A stretch of 64,000 bases of DNA from Dipteris shenzhenensis (lineage: Eukaryota; Polypodiophyta; Polypodiopsida; Gleicheniales). This document shows, piece by piece, positions 54,823 through 64,000 of this stretch. The stretch lies in assembly GCA_047967505.1 (NCBI GenBank), contig CM106540.1. One strand, given 5' to 3'. The first letter of the stretch is position 1. Each line of letters opens with the position of its first letter. The notes under the pieces are model-generated. The model saw only the letters and a program-made list of their open reading frames with translations, ran no database searches and was not told the DNA's origin. The translations under genes were made by a program, and so were the position numbers.

Positions 54823-56164
54823 TTGGTTGAGCGAAGCCAATAACGAGACTATAGCATTGTGGTGTTGCTATGCCAAGAGCCCGAACTTGTTGCGTAGAGT
54901 CTCCTACTGCCCGTGGGCTATCCCTGGGAGCTATATTTTGACATATACTAGCTCATTCTTACTGCTTCAGCCATATATATCAGGTTGCCTCGACTATTCC
55001 AGCATTCTATTGCCTTGTTTGAGTAGGGGAGAAGGAATATTATCCATCTACGGTCAAAAACGACCTATTGCTCTCCAATTCTAGCCACTGAAAGTTGCTT
55101 TTTTGGGGCCCGAAAGCAAAAACATATTTTGCTTGTGGCGGACTCCAGATGATCAAAGGCGGCTAGTACATTCAAATTTCAATTGGGTTTATGCCTTCAA
55201 GTTGATGCATATCAAGCCAAAGGTTGGCTGAAAGTGATTGCTTACAATTGATGCATTTTGAGCCTTTGTTTAGCTGAGAAAGTGAGCATAAGTGAACTGT
55301 GTTTTTCTGAAGAAGTCTTATATCCCAGGAAGGGATTATTTTTTGTGAGTGCAATACTCTTCCCACTAAGGGAATTTTTTGGACAACAATTTTCAAAAAT
55401 TTTGGGCTATTTTATTGGAGTTTATGCCTCAAATGCTTCAGGAAAAGTTGGTGATTGGCAGTTTGCAGTCTTGTGACAGCAATAAAAAGTGAGCAGGTGG
55501 CTGTCTTCAGAAGTGAATATCAAAGAATCCATGAGGAATTGTCTTTTGAGTTGAACTAAGAAGTTTTAGTTTTTTGGACAATCTACAATCTTGTTTTTGA
55601 AAGCATTTCAATTTGAGATTTAGAGAAAAAGTTATGATGCCCGGTATGCCCATGATTTATAGTTTTGACAGTTTATGACAGCAGCTAGAAAAAGTGAGCA
55701 AGGGCCTGCATTCAACAGTGAATATAAAAAAATACATAATGAATTTTTACTTGTAGTAAACTAGAAGTTTGTAGATCTATTGGTTGTCTACAACTTTGGT
55801 GTTTATAGCAAAGGCAACCGAGTTATGGTTGAAAAGATATTGACAGTTCAAAATAGGCCAAAATTGTTGCATACTATTATTGTAGCAGTAAAGTTTGCAG
55901 GTGGTGGTTTCCAATAGTAGATATAAGGAAATCTGTAAGGATTTTGGACTTGCTATAAACTGAAAAGTTGTAGAGTTTTCTACAAGCTAGATTTCTTCTG
56001 TTTACACTTTTTGCATCGGAGCTACTGTGCAAAAGCTATTGGCTAGTTTTGTGATGCCCTAAGATCACTTACAACAGAACATGTATTTGTGACAGTGCCA
56101 GTGTGGTTGTTGTCATTGCAGTTGAGATTTTTTGGGCTTGAGGTTGGTTGGTACATTGGTGCAG
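54823..56164 (+). other. Leader of element E, non-coding
   Basis: Contains loosely repeated blocks of about 150-170 bp with AGTGAGCA, AGTGAATAT and AAACTAGAAGTTTGTAGA phrases (55250-55970), and an 18-base match at 55320-55337 to the leader of element F. Confidence 0.65.
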
Positions 56165-59100
56165 TGTATCATGGTTGTTCTGTCATCCATTGTGATGGCT
56201 TCAACGTTGAGAAGTTGGATGGCACAAACTTTCTCCTATTGGAAGGAGCAAATCTACAATGTTCTGGTGCAGAAGAAGCAAGTAAAGCCTATAAAATGCA
56301 AAGGCATAAAGCCAGAGGATTAGAAAGATGATGAAGAGTGGAAGGAATTGGATGAGCTTGCACGCTCCACGATCATGCTCACACTTTCAAAATCGGTGTA
56401 TTTCAATGTGAAAGATACTGCAGGTGGTGCCTATGGTGTGTGGACAAAGTTGCTTGGTCTTTATGAGAAGCAGAGTGCCACTTGTCAAGTGTATTTACTC
56501 ATAGATCTTCACATGGAAGAAGGGACTTCAATGTCTAGCCATTTAAATGAGTATAACACAATTTTCAGTCAACTTTCAGCTCAAAAAATTGCCTTTGATG
56601 ACTCAGTTAAGGCAATGTTCTTATTGGTCACCCTTCCTAAAAATTGGGACACTTTTAGGACTGCTATAAGCAATTCAGCCCGTGCAGGAGGCCTGACAAG
56701 CAGTGGTGTTGAGAGTAGCCTTCTCACTGAGGAGGTAAATAGAAAGAACAATGCTAGAACTAAAAGTGCAAGTGCTCTTAATGTGAGAGGGAGGTCATAT
56801 TCCAGGGGGAAATACCATGACAGAAATACAAGCAAGTCTAGAAGCAAATCTAGAGGAAAATCCCATGCCAAAAAGGATTTGGAATGCTTCTATTATGGGA
56901 AGAAAGGCCATTTCAAAAAGGATTGCTACAAATGGAAGAACGATAAAGGCAAAGGCAAAGCTAATGTGCATCCCAAGAAGGAAGAGAAATCCACGGTCAA
57001 TATAGAGGAAGTGAATGCCATAAATAACAATAGTGATGAGGGTGACATTCTTTATGCCTCTATGTTTGAGCATGCTTTTCTTGTGACTAGTGATGATGCA
57101 TTGTCACAGAATTGGATATTAGACTTAGGAGCATCTTTCCATGTCACTCCACATAGGGAGTGGTTTACCATTTATGATGCAGGAAGGAAAGGAACCATGA
57201 GACTTGGAAATGATTATCCATGTGACATTGTTGGAGTGGGAGATATCCACTTGTCTCTTCTTAATGGTTCTACATTTGTACTCAAGAATGTTAGGCATGT
57301 TCCAAATCTGAAAAAGAGCTTGATAAGTATGGGACAACTTGATGATGATGGCTATCATGTGTTTTTTGGCAACAATACATGGAAAATTAGCAAAGGGTCA
57401 CTTGTGATTGCTAGAGGTTCCAAGCATGGAATGTTGTACTCAATGCATGTGTCAGGCATAAGAGATAATGTAATCAATGTGACCGAGCAGCCATCCGTCT
57501 CTATGTGGCATCCTCGGTTGGGACACATGAGCATGACAGGAATGAAGATACTTTCTGGTTTGCAGTATGTTCCCGTGTTTAGTTTTTCAGATTTTAGCAT
57601 GTGTGAGCATTGCATTTATGGGAAGCAAACACGGTCTTCACATAAAAAATCTTTGGGCAAGAAGAGGCTTGAACCATTAGAGTTGGTTCACAGTGATGTG
57701 TGTGGACCTACGCCTACTGTCTCATTGGGTGGTGCTTCTTACTTTGCTACTTTCATTGATCATGCTACACGGAAAGTGTGGGTCTATCCTCTTCGGAAGA
57801 AGAGTGATGTCTTTGATGCATTTCAAAAGTTCTTAGCATTTGCTGAAAATCAGTCAGGCAAGAAGCTCAAATGCTTGCGCACTGATAATGGAGGAGAGTA
57901 TACCTCTCATACATATAAGAATTTGTGTGAGCTATGTGGCATCAAGCGGGAGTTGACTACTCCTGAGAATCCTTCTCAGAATGGGATTGTTGAGAAGATG
58001 AATAGAACTATTCAAGAAAGGAATATAAGCATGCTTTCTAATGCCGGTCTACCTCATGGCTTTTGGGCTGAGTCTATCAAGACAGCAGTACATCTTATCA
58101 ATAGATCGCCTAGCAAGGCACTACATGGGAAAGGGACAGAAGAGGTTTGGTCAGGCAAGCCACCATCTTATGGGCATCTTCGTGTATTTGGCTGTGAAGC
58201 TTATGTTCATATCCCTAAGGAAAAACGCAGCAAGCTTGATCCAAAGTCAAGGAAGTGCATTTTTCTTGGATATGGTGATTCAGGCGAGATGGGATACCGA
58301 TTGTGGGATCCAGAGGCCAGGAAGATAGTACGCAGCCATGATATTATCTTTAATGAGGACAAGATGCACAAGAAGCCAGAAAAGACTGTTGAGATACGCA
58401 GAGTGGTCTTTCGAGAGGATGGACAACCACCATATGAGAGGCATGCACAACCTATTCCACATGATGCAGGGCATGGACAGCCCATAGATCGTGAGGTGGA
58501 AGAGCCACATCTAAGTGGACAACCTCTAGTTATGCAGGAAAATCAGTTGGGACAGCAAGATGGTCATGGTGAGCAAGTGCTGAGATGTTCCACTAGAGTC
58601 TCACGACCTCTACAGAGATATGCTCCATCTCTAGATTATGCCATGTTGACAAATTGTGGTGAGCCTTCATGCTTTGATAATGCTATGTCTAGGAATGACA
58701 AGCATAAGTGGGAGAAGGCTATGCAGTTAGAGATGGATTCTTTGATGAAGAATATTACTTGGGATTTGGTTTATTTTCCCAAAGGAAAGCATGCATTGCC
58801 ATGCAAATGGGTTTACAAGCTGAAGATGTCTCCAGCAAATGCTTTGCCTAAGTATAAGGCAAGGTTGGTAGCCAAGGGTTTTAAGCAGGAGAAGGGTATT
58901 GCCTTTGATGAGATCTTTTCCCCAGTGGTGAAGATGACTACCCTTCATATAGTGCTTGCATTGGTTGCTAGAGAGGACATGGAGCTTGTCGAAATGGATG
59001 TAAAAACAGCTTTTCTATATGGAGATCTTCATGAGAACATCTATATGCAGCAGCCAAAGGGGTTTGTTGTGCAGGGCAAAGAACGGATGGCATGCAAGCT

Positions 59101-59977
59101 TCAAAAAAGTCTTTATGGGCTGAAGCATGCTCCTAGGGAGTGGTACCATAAGTTTGATGCATTTATGCGATCCTAAGGGTACACATGGAGTGAAATAGAT
59201 CATTGCCTCTACACAAAGAAGGCATCAGATGGCAGCCTTCTTATTTTGATTTTATATGTTGATGACATGCTTATTGCTGGGAAATCTCCTTTGGATGTGG
59301 ATGCTTTGAAGAAAAGGTTGCATGAGACCTTTGACATGAAGGATTTGGGTGATGCCAGTCACATACTTGGAATGAGGATTGTTCGGGATAGGAACAAGAA
59401 ACTCCTTCGTTTGTCACAGAAAGAGTACATTAGCAAGGTACTTGAGCATTTCAATATGGAGAGGGGGAAGTCCATAAGTACTCCATTGCCTCCATATGTG
59501 AAACTCAGCCAAGCGGGCAGCCCTAAGTCAGATGAGGAGTGGGCTGAAATGGCAAAGATACCTTATGCATCCACAGTAGGAAGCTTGATGTATGGCATGG
59601 TTGCTACCCGTCCAGATATTTCTTTTGCAGTGGGAGCTGTTAGCAAGTATATGGCAAATCTTGGCAAGAAGCATTGGGAGACAGTGAAAGGTATCATGAG
59701 ATACTTGAATGGTACAAAGAACATGTGCATTTTCTTTGGGAGGAAGGACACATCTATTGTTGGATATGCAGATGCTGATTTTGCAGGGAATGTAGACACT
59801 AGGAAGTCTACTACAGGATATGTTTTCTCAATGACTGGAGGTGCAATTTCATGGGTCTCTCGTTTGCAGCCATGTACGGCTTTGTCTACCACTGAGGTAG
59901 AGTATGTTGCAGCCACTGAGGCATGCAAGGAAGCTATATGGCTTACACGTCTAGTGGGAGACTTGAGCATACCTTGA
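56165..59977 (+). pseudogene. Copia gag-pol polyprotein of element E, nearly intact but disabled
   Basis: Gag begins in one frame (FNVEKLDGTNF), shifts near 56230 (SYWKEQIYNVLVQKKQ), meets a TAG near 56320, then runs open for 942 codons (56348-59176). Zinc knuckle CFYYGKKGHFKKDC has Tyr for the second Cys. Protease WILDLGASFHVT has Leu for the active-site Ser/Thr. Integrase: HPRLGHMSMTG, CEHCIYGKQTR, FIDHATRKVWVY, CLRTDNGGEYTS, NGIVEKMNRT. RT: CKWVYKLKMS, EMDVKTAFLYGDLHENIYM, KSLYGLKHAPREW, then a TAA after MRS at 59174-59176, and [11 protein letters not shown] after it. RNase H: GYADADFAGNVDTRKSTTG and LSTTEVEYVAA, ending at 59977 in LTR sequence. Confidence 0.95.
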
Positions 59978-60053
59978 TCTGGGTGAGTTAGCACCCACAA
60001 TTTCAGTGTTCTCCCTTTCTTTGTTGCTCTTCGATAAGACCTCCTCTCCATCA
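59970..60053 (+). repeat. Truncated 3' LTR of element E
   Basis: Only the last 84 bp remain, starting TACCTTGATCTGGG directly after pol sequence, and followed by AGATC. Confidence 0.9.
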
Positions 60054-60059
60054 AGATCC

Positions 60060-60840
60060 TAGTGGCTAGTTCACATTGATCCCCACTAGTATGAAGGCTA
60101 ACTTTGGATTGGACTCTATCACCTACTAGTCTTTCGGATCCTTCATCTCCATCATAAAATCTTTGACAAGATCATCATTTGATCCTTGTAGCATAATGCA
60201 AGCCTCATGATCACCTTCATTGATCCACAAGCAAAATTTCTCAAAGTCTTTGTTGCTAATACCAAGGATAGTTTTGCAATAGGCATCAAAAGCCTCTACA
60301 ATGAGACATTCCCCTATGGAAGGGTTTCACCCTCCACTCTCCATTAAAGTGAGAGCACATGTACCAATATTATTCCCAAATCAATCTATTGAAATTTCTA
60401 GAAAAACACAATGAAAATACATAGCTTGGATAGTGATGCTTGCCATTAGAGCAAGCGAGGTACGTCCCAGAAGTACCACCTTCATCCATGTCTTTATGTA
60501 AGTCTATGCACATGCTCCTCTCGATGACTTCCTGGGCCACTTGATTTCAGCCACTAATATTGGGCTGATCCTAGATCTCATGTTTGAGCAACTACTTTCA
60601 TCCTCCACTACCAAGTTAAGCATTGTGCTCCACTCCTCCATGTCTCTCATGAACACTGTCACTCTTGGGGGTATGCAGATTCTATCATAGTAAGACATAA
60701 TATTATCCTCTCCCAAATCTCCATGGCTACTAGATGGCTCTGAAGCTTCACTTTCCAAATCTGTCCAACTTCCCTAACTCTTCGAAGTTTGAAATGAGTG
60801 GGTTGGATCTACCACAAGGTGTAGATGACTTGAAGTTTGT
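60060..60840 (-). pseudogene. Gag remnant of element D
   Basis: On the minus strand, just inside the primer site, the sequence reads PLISNFEELGKLD, then VKLQSHLVAMEIWE, in broken frames. This corresponds to gag N-termini of B ([14 protein letters not shown]) and C, so D belongs to the same broad group. Numerous stops. Confidence 0.65.
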
Positions 60841-61011
60841 TGACCCGTTATATATTGCACTCACTACAAGCCAACACAAGCACTTATGAATGTGAAAGCT
60901 ACTTCCTCCTTAGTAACGACTCCATCCTTTGATTCTCCCGGTCTTTGATACCTTGGGCTTTGTGTCATGAGCAAGGCTATCCCTTGATGATAACCATTGG
61001 CTCTAATACCA

Positions 61012-62118
61012 TGCTAGAAAATGTAGAGGTAGGTTGGTTGCTTAGGGCTAACACACTTTGTGGAAGAAACACTTAATGGCTAAACACACTTAGTTTGTGT
61101 GCTTATGGAGATCCCTTTATATATGGAGAGAATACACATAGATCTTCAACAAAAAAAAATCTTATAAATATAGTAATGTCCAAGTACAAAATATAGCTAT
61201 AGACTATGACAACACCTTCAGCAAACAAGCACTGAGGTGAGCCACCAAGAGTAGGCTTGTTTGTTGATCCTTCTACTATAAACCTCTCCTAGATCACCAT
61301 GTGTCCTCATTGGACTTTAGTGGCTGCTCTAGGTGAGTCTACTATTGATTTTCTTATGCATCATGACCTGGCTCTTCTAAAGTGGGTAGATCTAGACCTT
61401 TGTATGCTCTTGGTCTATTCAAAGACTCTTGATATGTGAGAGCTTTGTTTGAAGCACACAAGCACTCTCCTATGCTTTGTAATAGTCTATTGGTTTGCAT
61501 TGAGGAGGACAACGTCTACCCAAAGATAGAACTGAAGAATGCCCCCCAAGGGGGGCCCTTCATATGGCTAGAAAGCCCTATAGAATTGTGACTTGCTCAC
61601 AGATTGGTCGACTTGTCTATGAGCCAACAAATTGCCCACGGATTAGGTCAACCTAGTATGTGGCTTTCCTGCCCTACAAATCAAGATTTAGGGCCTATAT
61701 AAGATCCCTTGCATGCACCTTTTTGCTAGCCCGACATCTAGTGCCTTCTTTTAGATTCTTTGCCATTGCATATCTCCACGAAATTACCATGCTATTGCGC
61801 AGACTACTCAGCTTGTTTCAGTCCCTGCACTGCCCTTTAGCAATCCTTGGTAGATGTTTTTGCTCTGCCCTGCCTTAGCCTTCTCCATAGGCCCATGGCT
61901 GGTCACACGTAACCATATATTAAGCCTTACTTTTGACTATCAGTGTTGCCCTAAATAAACCCTAAATTGGGTCTCTATCTACTGTCTACCATCTTGTTGC
62001 CCATAGGTAGCTTCAGCCCAGCCCCTACTATCTACTCTCATACATGTTGAAGTGTCAACCCCTGAGCTCTCCTCATTTGGGGGCTCACAGTTGGGGCATT
62101 GACCCTATTTCTTCAACA
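61012..62118 (-). repeat. 5' LTR of element D
   Basis: 1,107 bp. TATA-like CCATATATAAAGG on the minus strand at about 61117-61131. The GTGAGCCCCCAAATGAGGAG block lies near its outer end at 62070-62093. It starts TGTTGAAGAAATAGG on the minus strand. Confidence 0.85.
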
Positions 62119-62123
62119 ATCCC

Positions 62124-62760
62124 CTCCTTTTTCCCTTGTATGGTCTTGGTTTGGTGACCATCTTTTATTTCACCAAGTATCCATTGTCATTAGCTAGATT
62201 CTCATTCCTTCACTTCAGTGATGCTTGATTTTTTGTATGCCTGTGATTGATGTATGTATCATCTCTTTCTCTTAAGTTAGTTAATTGGTTGGCTCATTTT
62301 GTTCTCTTAAGTGCTCGTGGGTCCCACATTCTACCAATCTCAATGGTGGACCATGCATTTTACCATTAGTGTTACTCCCTCCTCTAGTATTCCTCTTTTT
62401 GTAACTATAAATTACATAACAAATAGTTGTCATTAGTTTTATCTTACACCTTTTTTACTCCTGACATCAAAAAATAGGATTGTTAGCATCCATCTGCCTA
62501 ACATAGTCTAACTGTGATTATTTTGCATTCGATAGTGAGAGCTAGCAGACCCAAACTTTGGAGTAAAGATGGTATTTATTCTGATTCAAGATTTTTAAAT
62601 TGGTATATGTATATTTTCAAAACCAAATGTATCTCTATTTAAAACTAAGAGTATTTCTAATTGGTATATGTATGTTTTCAAACCAAAAGTATCTCTAATA
62701 AAAATCTATAGCTATCTAGTAGCACTTTCTTTTTGCAGTAATTGGATAGCATAGGCACCT
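62124..62760. other. No gene recognised
   Basis: AT-rich sequence with one short repeat (AATTGGTATATGTATGTTTTCAAA-like phrase near 62595 and 62660). No coding signal. Confidence 0.55.
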
Positions 62761-62766
62761 ATTTGT

Positions 62767-63022
62767 AGGAATTGTGCATACACATACATGTGCGTGCCCA
62801 CACTTACACACCGCCCCCCCCCCCTTTTTTGGCGAATTCTAATTGTCATTATATTACAAAAAACAATCCCAAAGAAAGGGACAACTAGCTACTTTTTAAA
62901 GAAGATGTTAGGCACACACACGTGCACACGCGTGCAGACACACACACACTTTTTTTTTTGGCAAATTCTATTTGTCATTATATTATAAAGAACAGTCCCG
63001 AAGAAAGGGACAACTAGCTACA
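62767..63022 (-). repeat. Two adjacent LINE 3' tails with CA-rich flanks
   Basis: The block from a T run through AATTCTA-TTGTCATTATATTA to GAAAGGGACAACTAGCTAC occurs twice, at about 62824-62895 and 62950-63021, each preceded by a CACACA/GTGCAC tract. On the minus strand each is a LINE end followed by a poly(A) tract. The left copy is only about 75 bp, so it is an extreme 5' truncation or a duplicate. Confidence 0.7.
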
Positions 63023-63830
63023 AACTTAAAACGATGTCAGGATAATCTAGATCCCACGCATGCATATAATCATAAAATGATTATTGTAGAGATGCTCATA
63101 AGAACTAATATTTAGCCCAAGGGTGATTACCAAAGACCCAATGATTGCAGTCCTTCCATAGGGTCCAAAGCGCTCAGTTAACGAGCCCAATAAAAAAGAA
63201 ATCATAGCCTTGCCTGGTAGGATGAAAACCAAATAGCTAGAAATTCTTGCCAAAGAAAGCACTACCTGGAGTCGTTGCTGTATAAGAAGCAAGAAATCAT
63301 GAGACTTTGGGCAATGCCAAAATAGACGAGGCATAGACTCCCAAATAGACAAACATCATCAACAAGTGGTAGGAGCAATATGGCGACGAGCTAAAATTTG
63401 TCCAAAGGGACGAATCCCAAACATAACCTGCCATAAGAAGAACTTTTGCCGAAGGAGAAGTTTGGATGCCCAAATGTGCGCAATCTTTTTCATCACCACC
63501 GAGAGGTACGTCTCATAAACTATATGCGATTGGCATGAAGGGGGAGGCAACAAAACCTTATACAAAGATGCAACGGTGATATCCAACCAATGGCAATGCG
63601 CAGTAAACACGACCATCTAATTGAAGCACCCACTCTTTGAGGTGATTTGGATCTCAAGACGAGGTAGTGGCTGAAAATCAAGGAGCATATGTGATAATAA
63701 GTCTCATATGCGCTTGCACACGCACACGAATGCACTTGGGAATCAAGCTTTATTGGCACTGCCTTGCTAAGTAACCACAATTGTCCATGCATGTGTGGTC
63801 ATGAAAAGTTTGTTTGTTTGTTAGCAATGC
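63023..63830 (-). pseudogene. LINE (L1-type) pol C-terminal region with zf-RVT domain
   Basis: On the minus strand, separated frames give ITVASLYKVLLPPPS, KIAHIWASKLLLRQKFFLW, QVMFGIRPFGQIL and ESMPRLFWHCPKSHDF. This is the zinc-binding domain at the end of plant LINE reverse transcriptases (LRxK.FLW, then LFWHCP). The 3' tail at 62950-63022 follows it in the expected order. Stops between the pieces show decay. The RT core is not seen within the window. Confidence 0.72.
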
Positions 63831-64000
63831 CTCTTTAGAGCTAGTGCTATGGTGGAGGATTGAAACTCCTTTTGTGAATACCCACTTGTATTTTTTTTTA
63901 AAAATTACTTGTTTGCTTGAAATTGCCATTTATGAAGATCATCCTACAAAAATTGTATTTTAACAGGCCGACACCCTTTAAAAAGTAATTTGCTTTCTCT
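63831..64000. other. Dispersed repeat related to 42180-42320
   Basis: GGAGGATTGAAACTCCTTTTGTG and GAAATTGCCATTTATGAAGATCATCC resemble the phrases upstream of the kinase gene. No coding signal. Confidence 0.5.

Larger units (their letters stand above)
54661..60053 (+). mobile_element. Ty1/copia retrotransposon E with short LTRs, nested in D
   Basis: 5' LTR 54661-54808 (148 bp) and a truncated 3' LTR 59970-60053 (84 bp, matching 54725-54808). A perfect target duplication AGATC lies at 54656-54660 and 60054-60058. The primer site TGGTATCAAAGC is at 54811-54822. A 1.3-kb leader precedes a nearly continuous gag-pol. A deletion joins the RNase H frame directly to the middle of the 3' LTR, removing the RNase H tail, the polypurine tract and the first 64 bp of the LTR. 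The intact target duplication shows this happened during or after insertion, without loss of the outer end. Confidence 0.94.
49105..62118 (-). mobile_element. Degenerate copia-like element D, split by nested elements C and E
   Basis: Right LTR 61012-62118 and left LTR 49105-49942 align over most of their length (for example GTGGCTTTC-TGCCCTAC and TGGGGCATTGAC blocks). The primer site is at about 60999-61011, with TGGTATTAGAGCC on the minus strand (one change), and the polypurine tract is at 49943-49951. Flanking 5-mers are ATCCA (49100-49104) and ATCCC (62119-62123), one mismatch. Own internal sequence is only 49943-49972, 54426-54660 and 60054-61011, so D has lost pol or never had it. Confidence 0.85.

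Noticed and set aside
54572-55084. 170-codon plus-strand frame spanning the 5' LTR of E
   Set aside because: It crosses from D interior through the LTR and primer site of E, so it cannot be one gene.

Overview
The window looks like nuclear DNA from a land plant with a large, transposon-rich genome. It holds one intron-rich host gene of a plant-specific protein kinase family. Most of the rest is LTR retrotransposons primed by initiator Met-tRNA, LINE remnants, Ty3/gypsy remnants, microsatellites and unannotated AT-rich DNA. A very long TE-filled intron, a DUF7869-like relic and a GIPxG-type reverse transcriptase relic fit a fern or another large-genome non-flowering lineage (gymnosperm, lycophyte) better than a compact angiosperm. 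The species cannot be fixed from the sequence.

Layout. 1-3117: minus-strand Ty1/copia element A, cut by the window edge, inserted into an older minus-strand gag/protease relic (3123-4632, perhaps on to about 7860). That relic is also broken by G (4638-7296), a short, young gag-only LTR element. 7860-9790: microsatellites, then an array of about 16 imperfect palindromes. 10.4-13.5 kb: two decayed coding relics, one DUF7869-like and one RT-like. 14.7-20.3 kb: fragments of a gag zinc knuckle, LTRs, a LINE 3' end and a gypsy integrase with a chromodomain-like tail.

22443-41743 (minus): a nine-exon gene for a CDK-like Ser/Thr kinase of the plant IBS1/CDKC-related family, 755 aa predicted. Its sixth intron is 14.6 kb and contains two copia elements: F (24723-30617, antisense to the gene) and B (31531-37307, sense to the gene). 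B itself contains a nested solo LTR (32909-33946). 42-49.1 kb: no supportable gene.

49105-62118: a three-element nest. Degenerate minus-strand element D was split by plus-strand C (49973-54425, same LTR family as the solo LTR in B) and by plus-strand E (54661-60053, nearly complete gag-pol). 62.1-64 kb: LINE 3' ends.

Terminal repeats and target-site duplications were read directly for C, E, F, G and the solo LTR (perfect 5-bp duplications) and for B and D (4 of 5 bases). Only the kinase gene is likely to be a functional host gene. All retroelement reading frames seen carry stops, frameshifts or deletions. I found no convincing undescribed multi-gene system. The least explained signals are a dense GTAC-motif array in the leader of F, the palindrome array at 9.1-9.8 kb, and a short U3 motif shared by four otherwise different LTR families.
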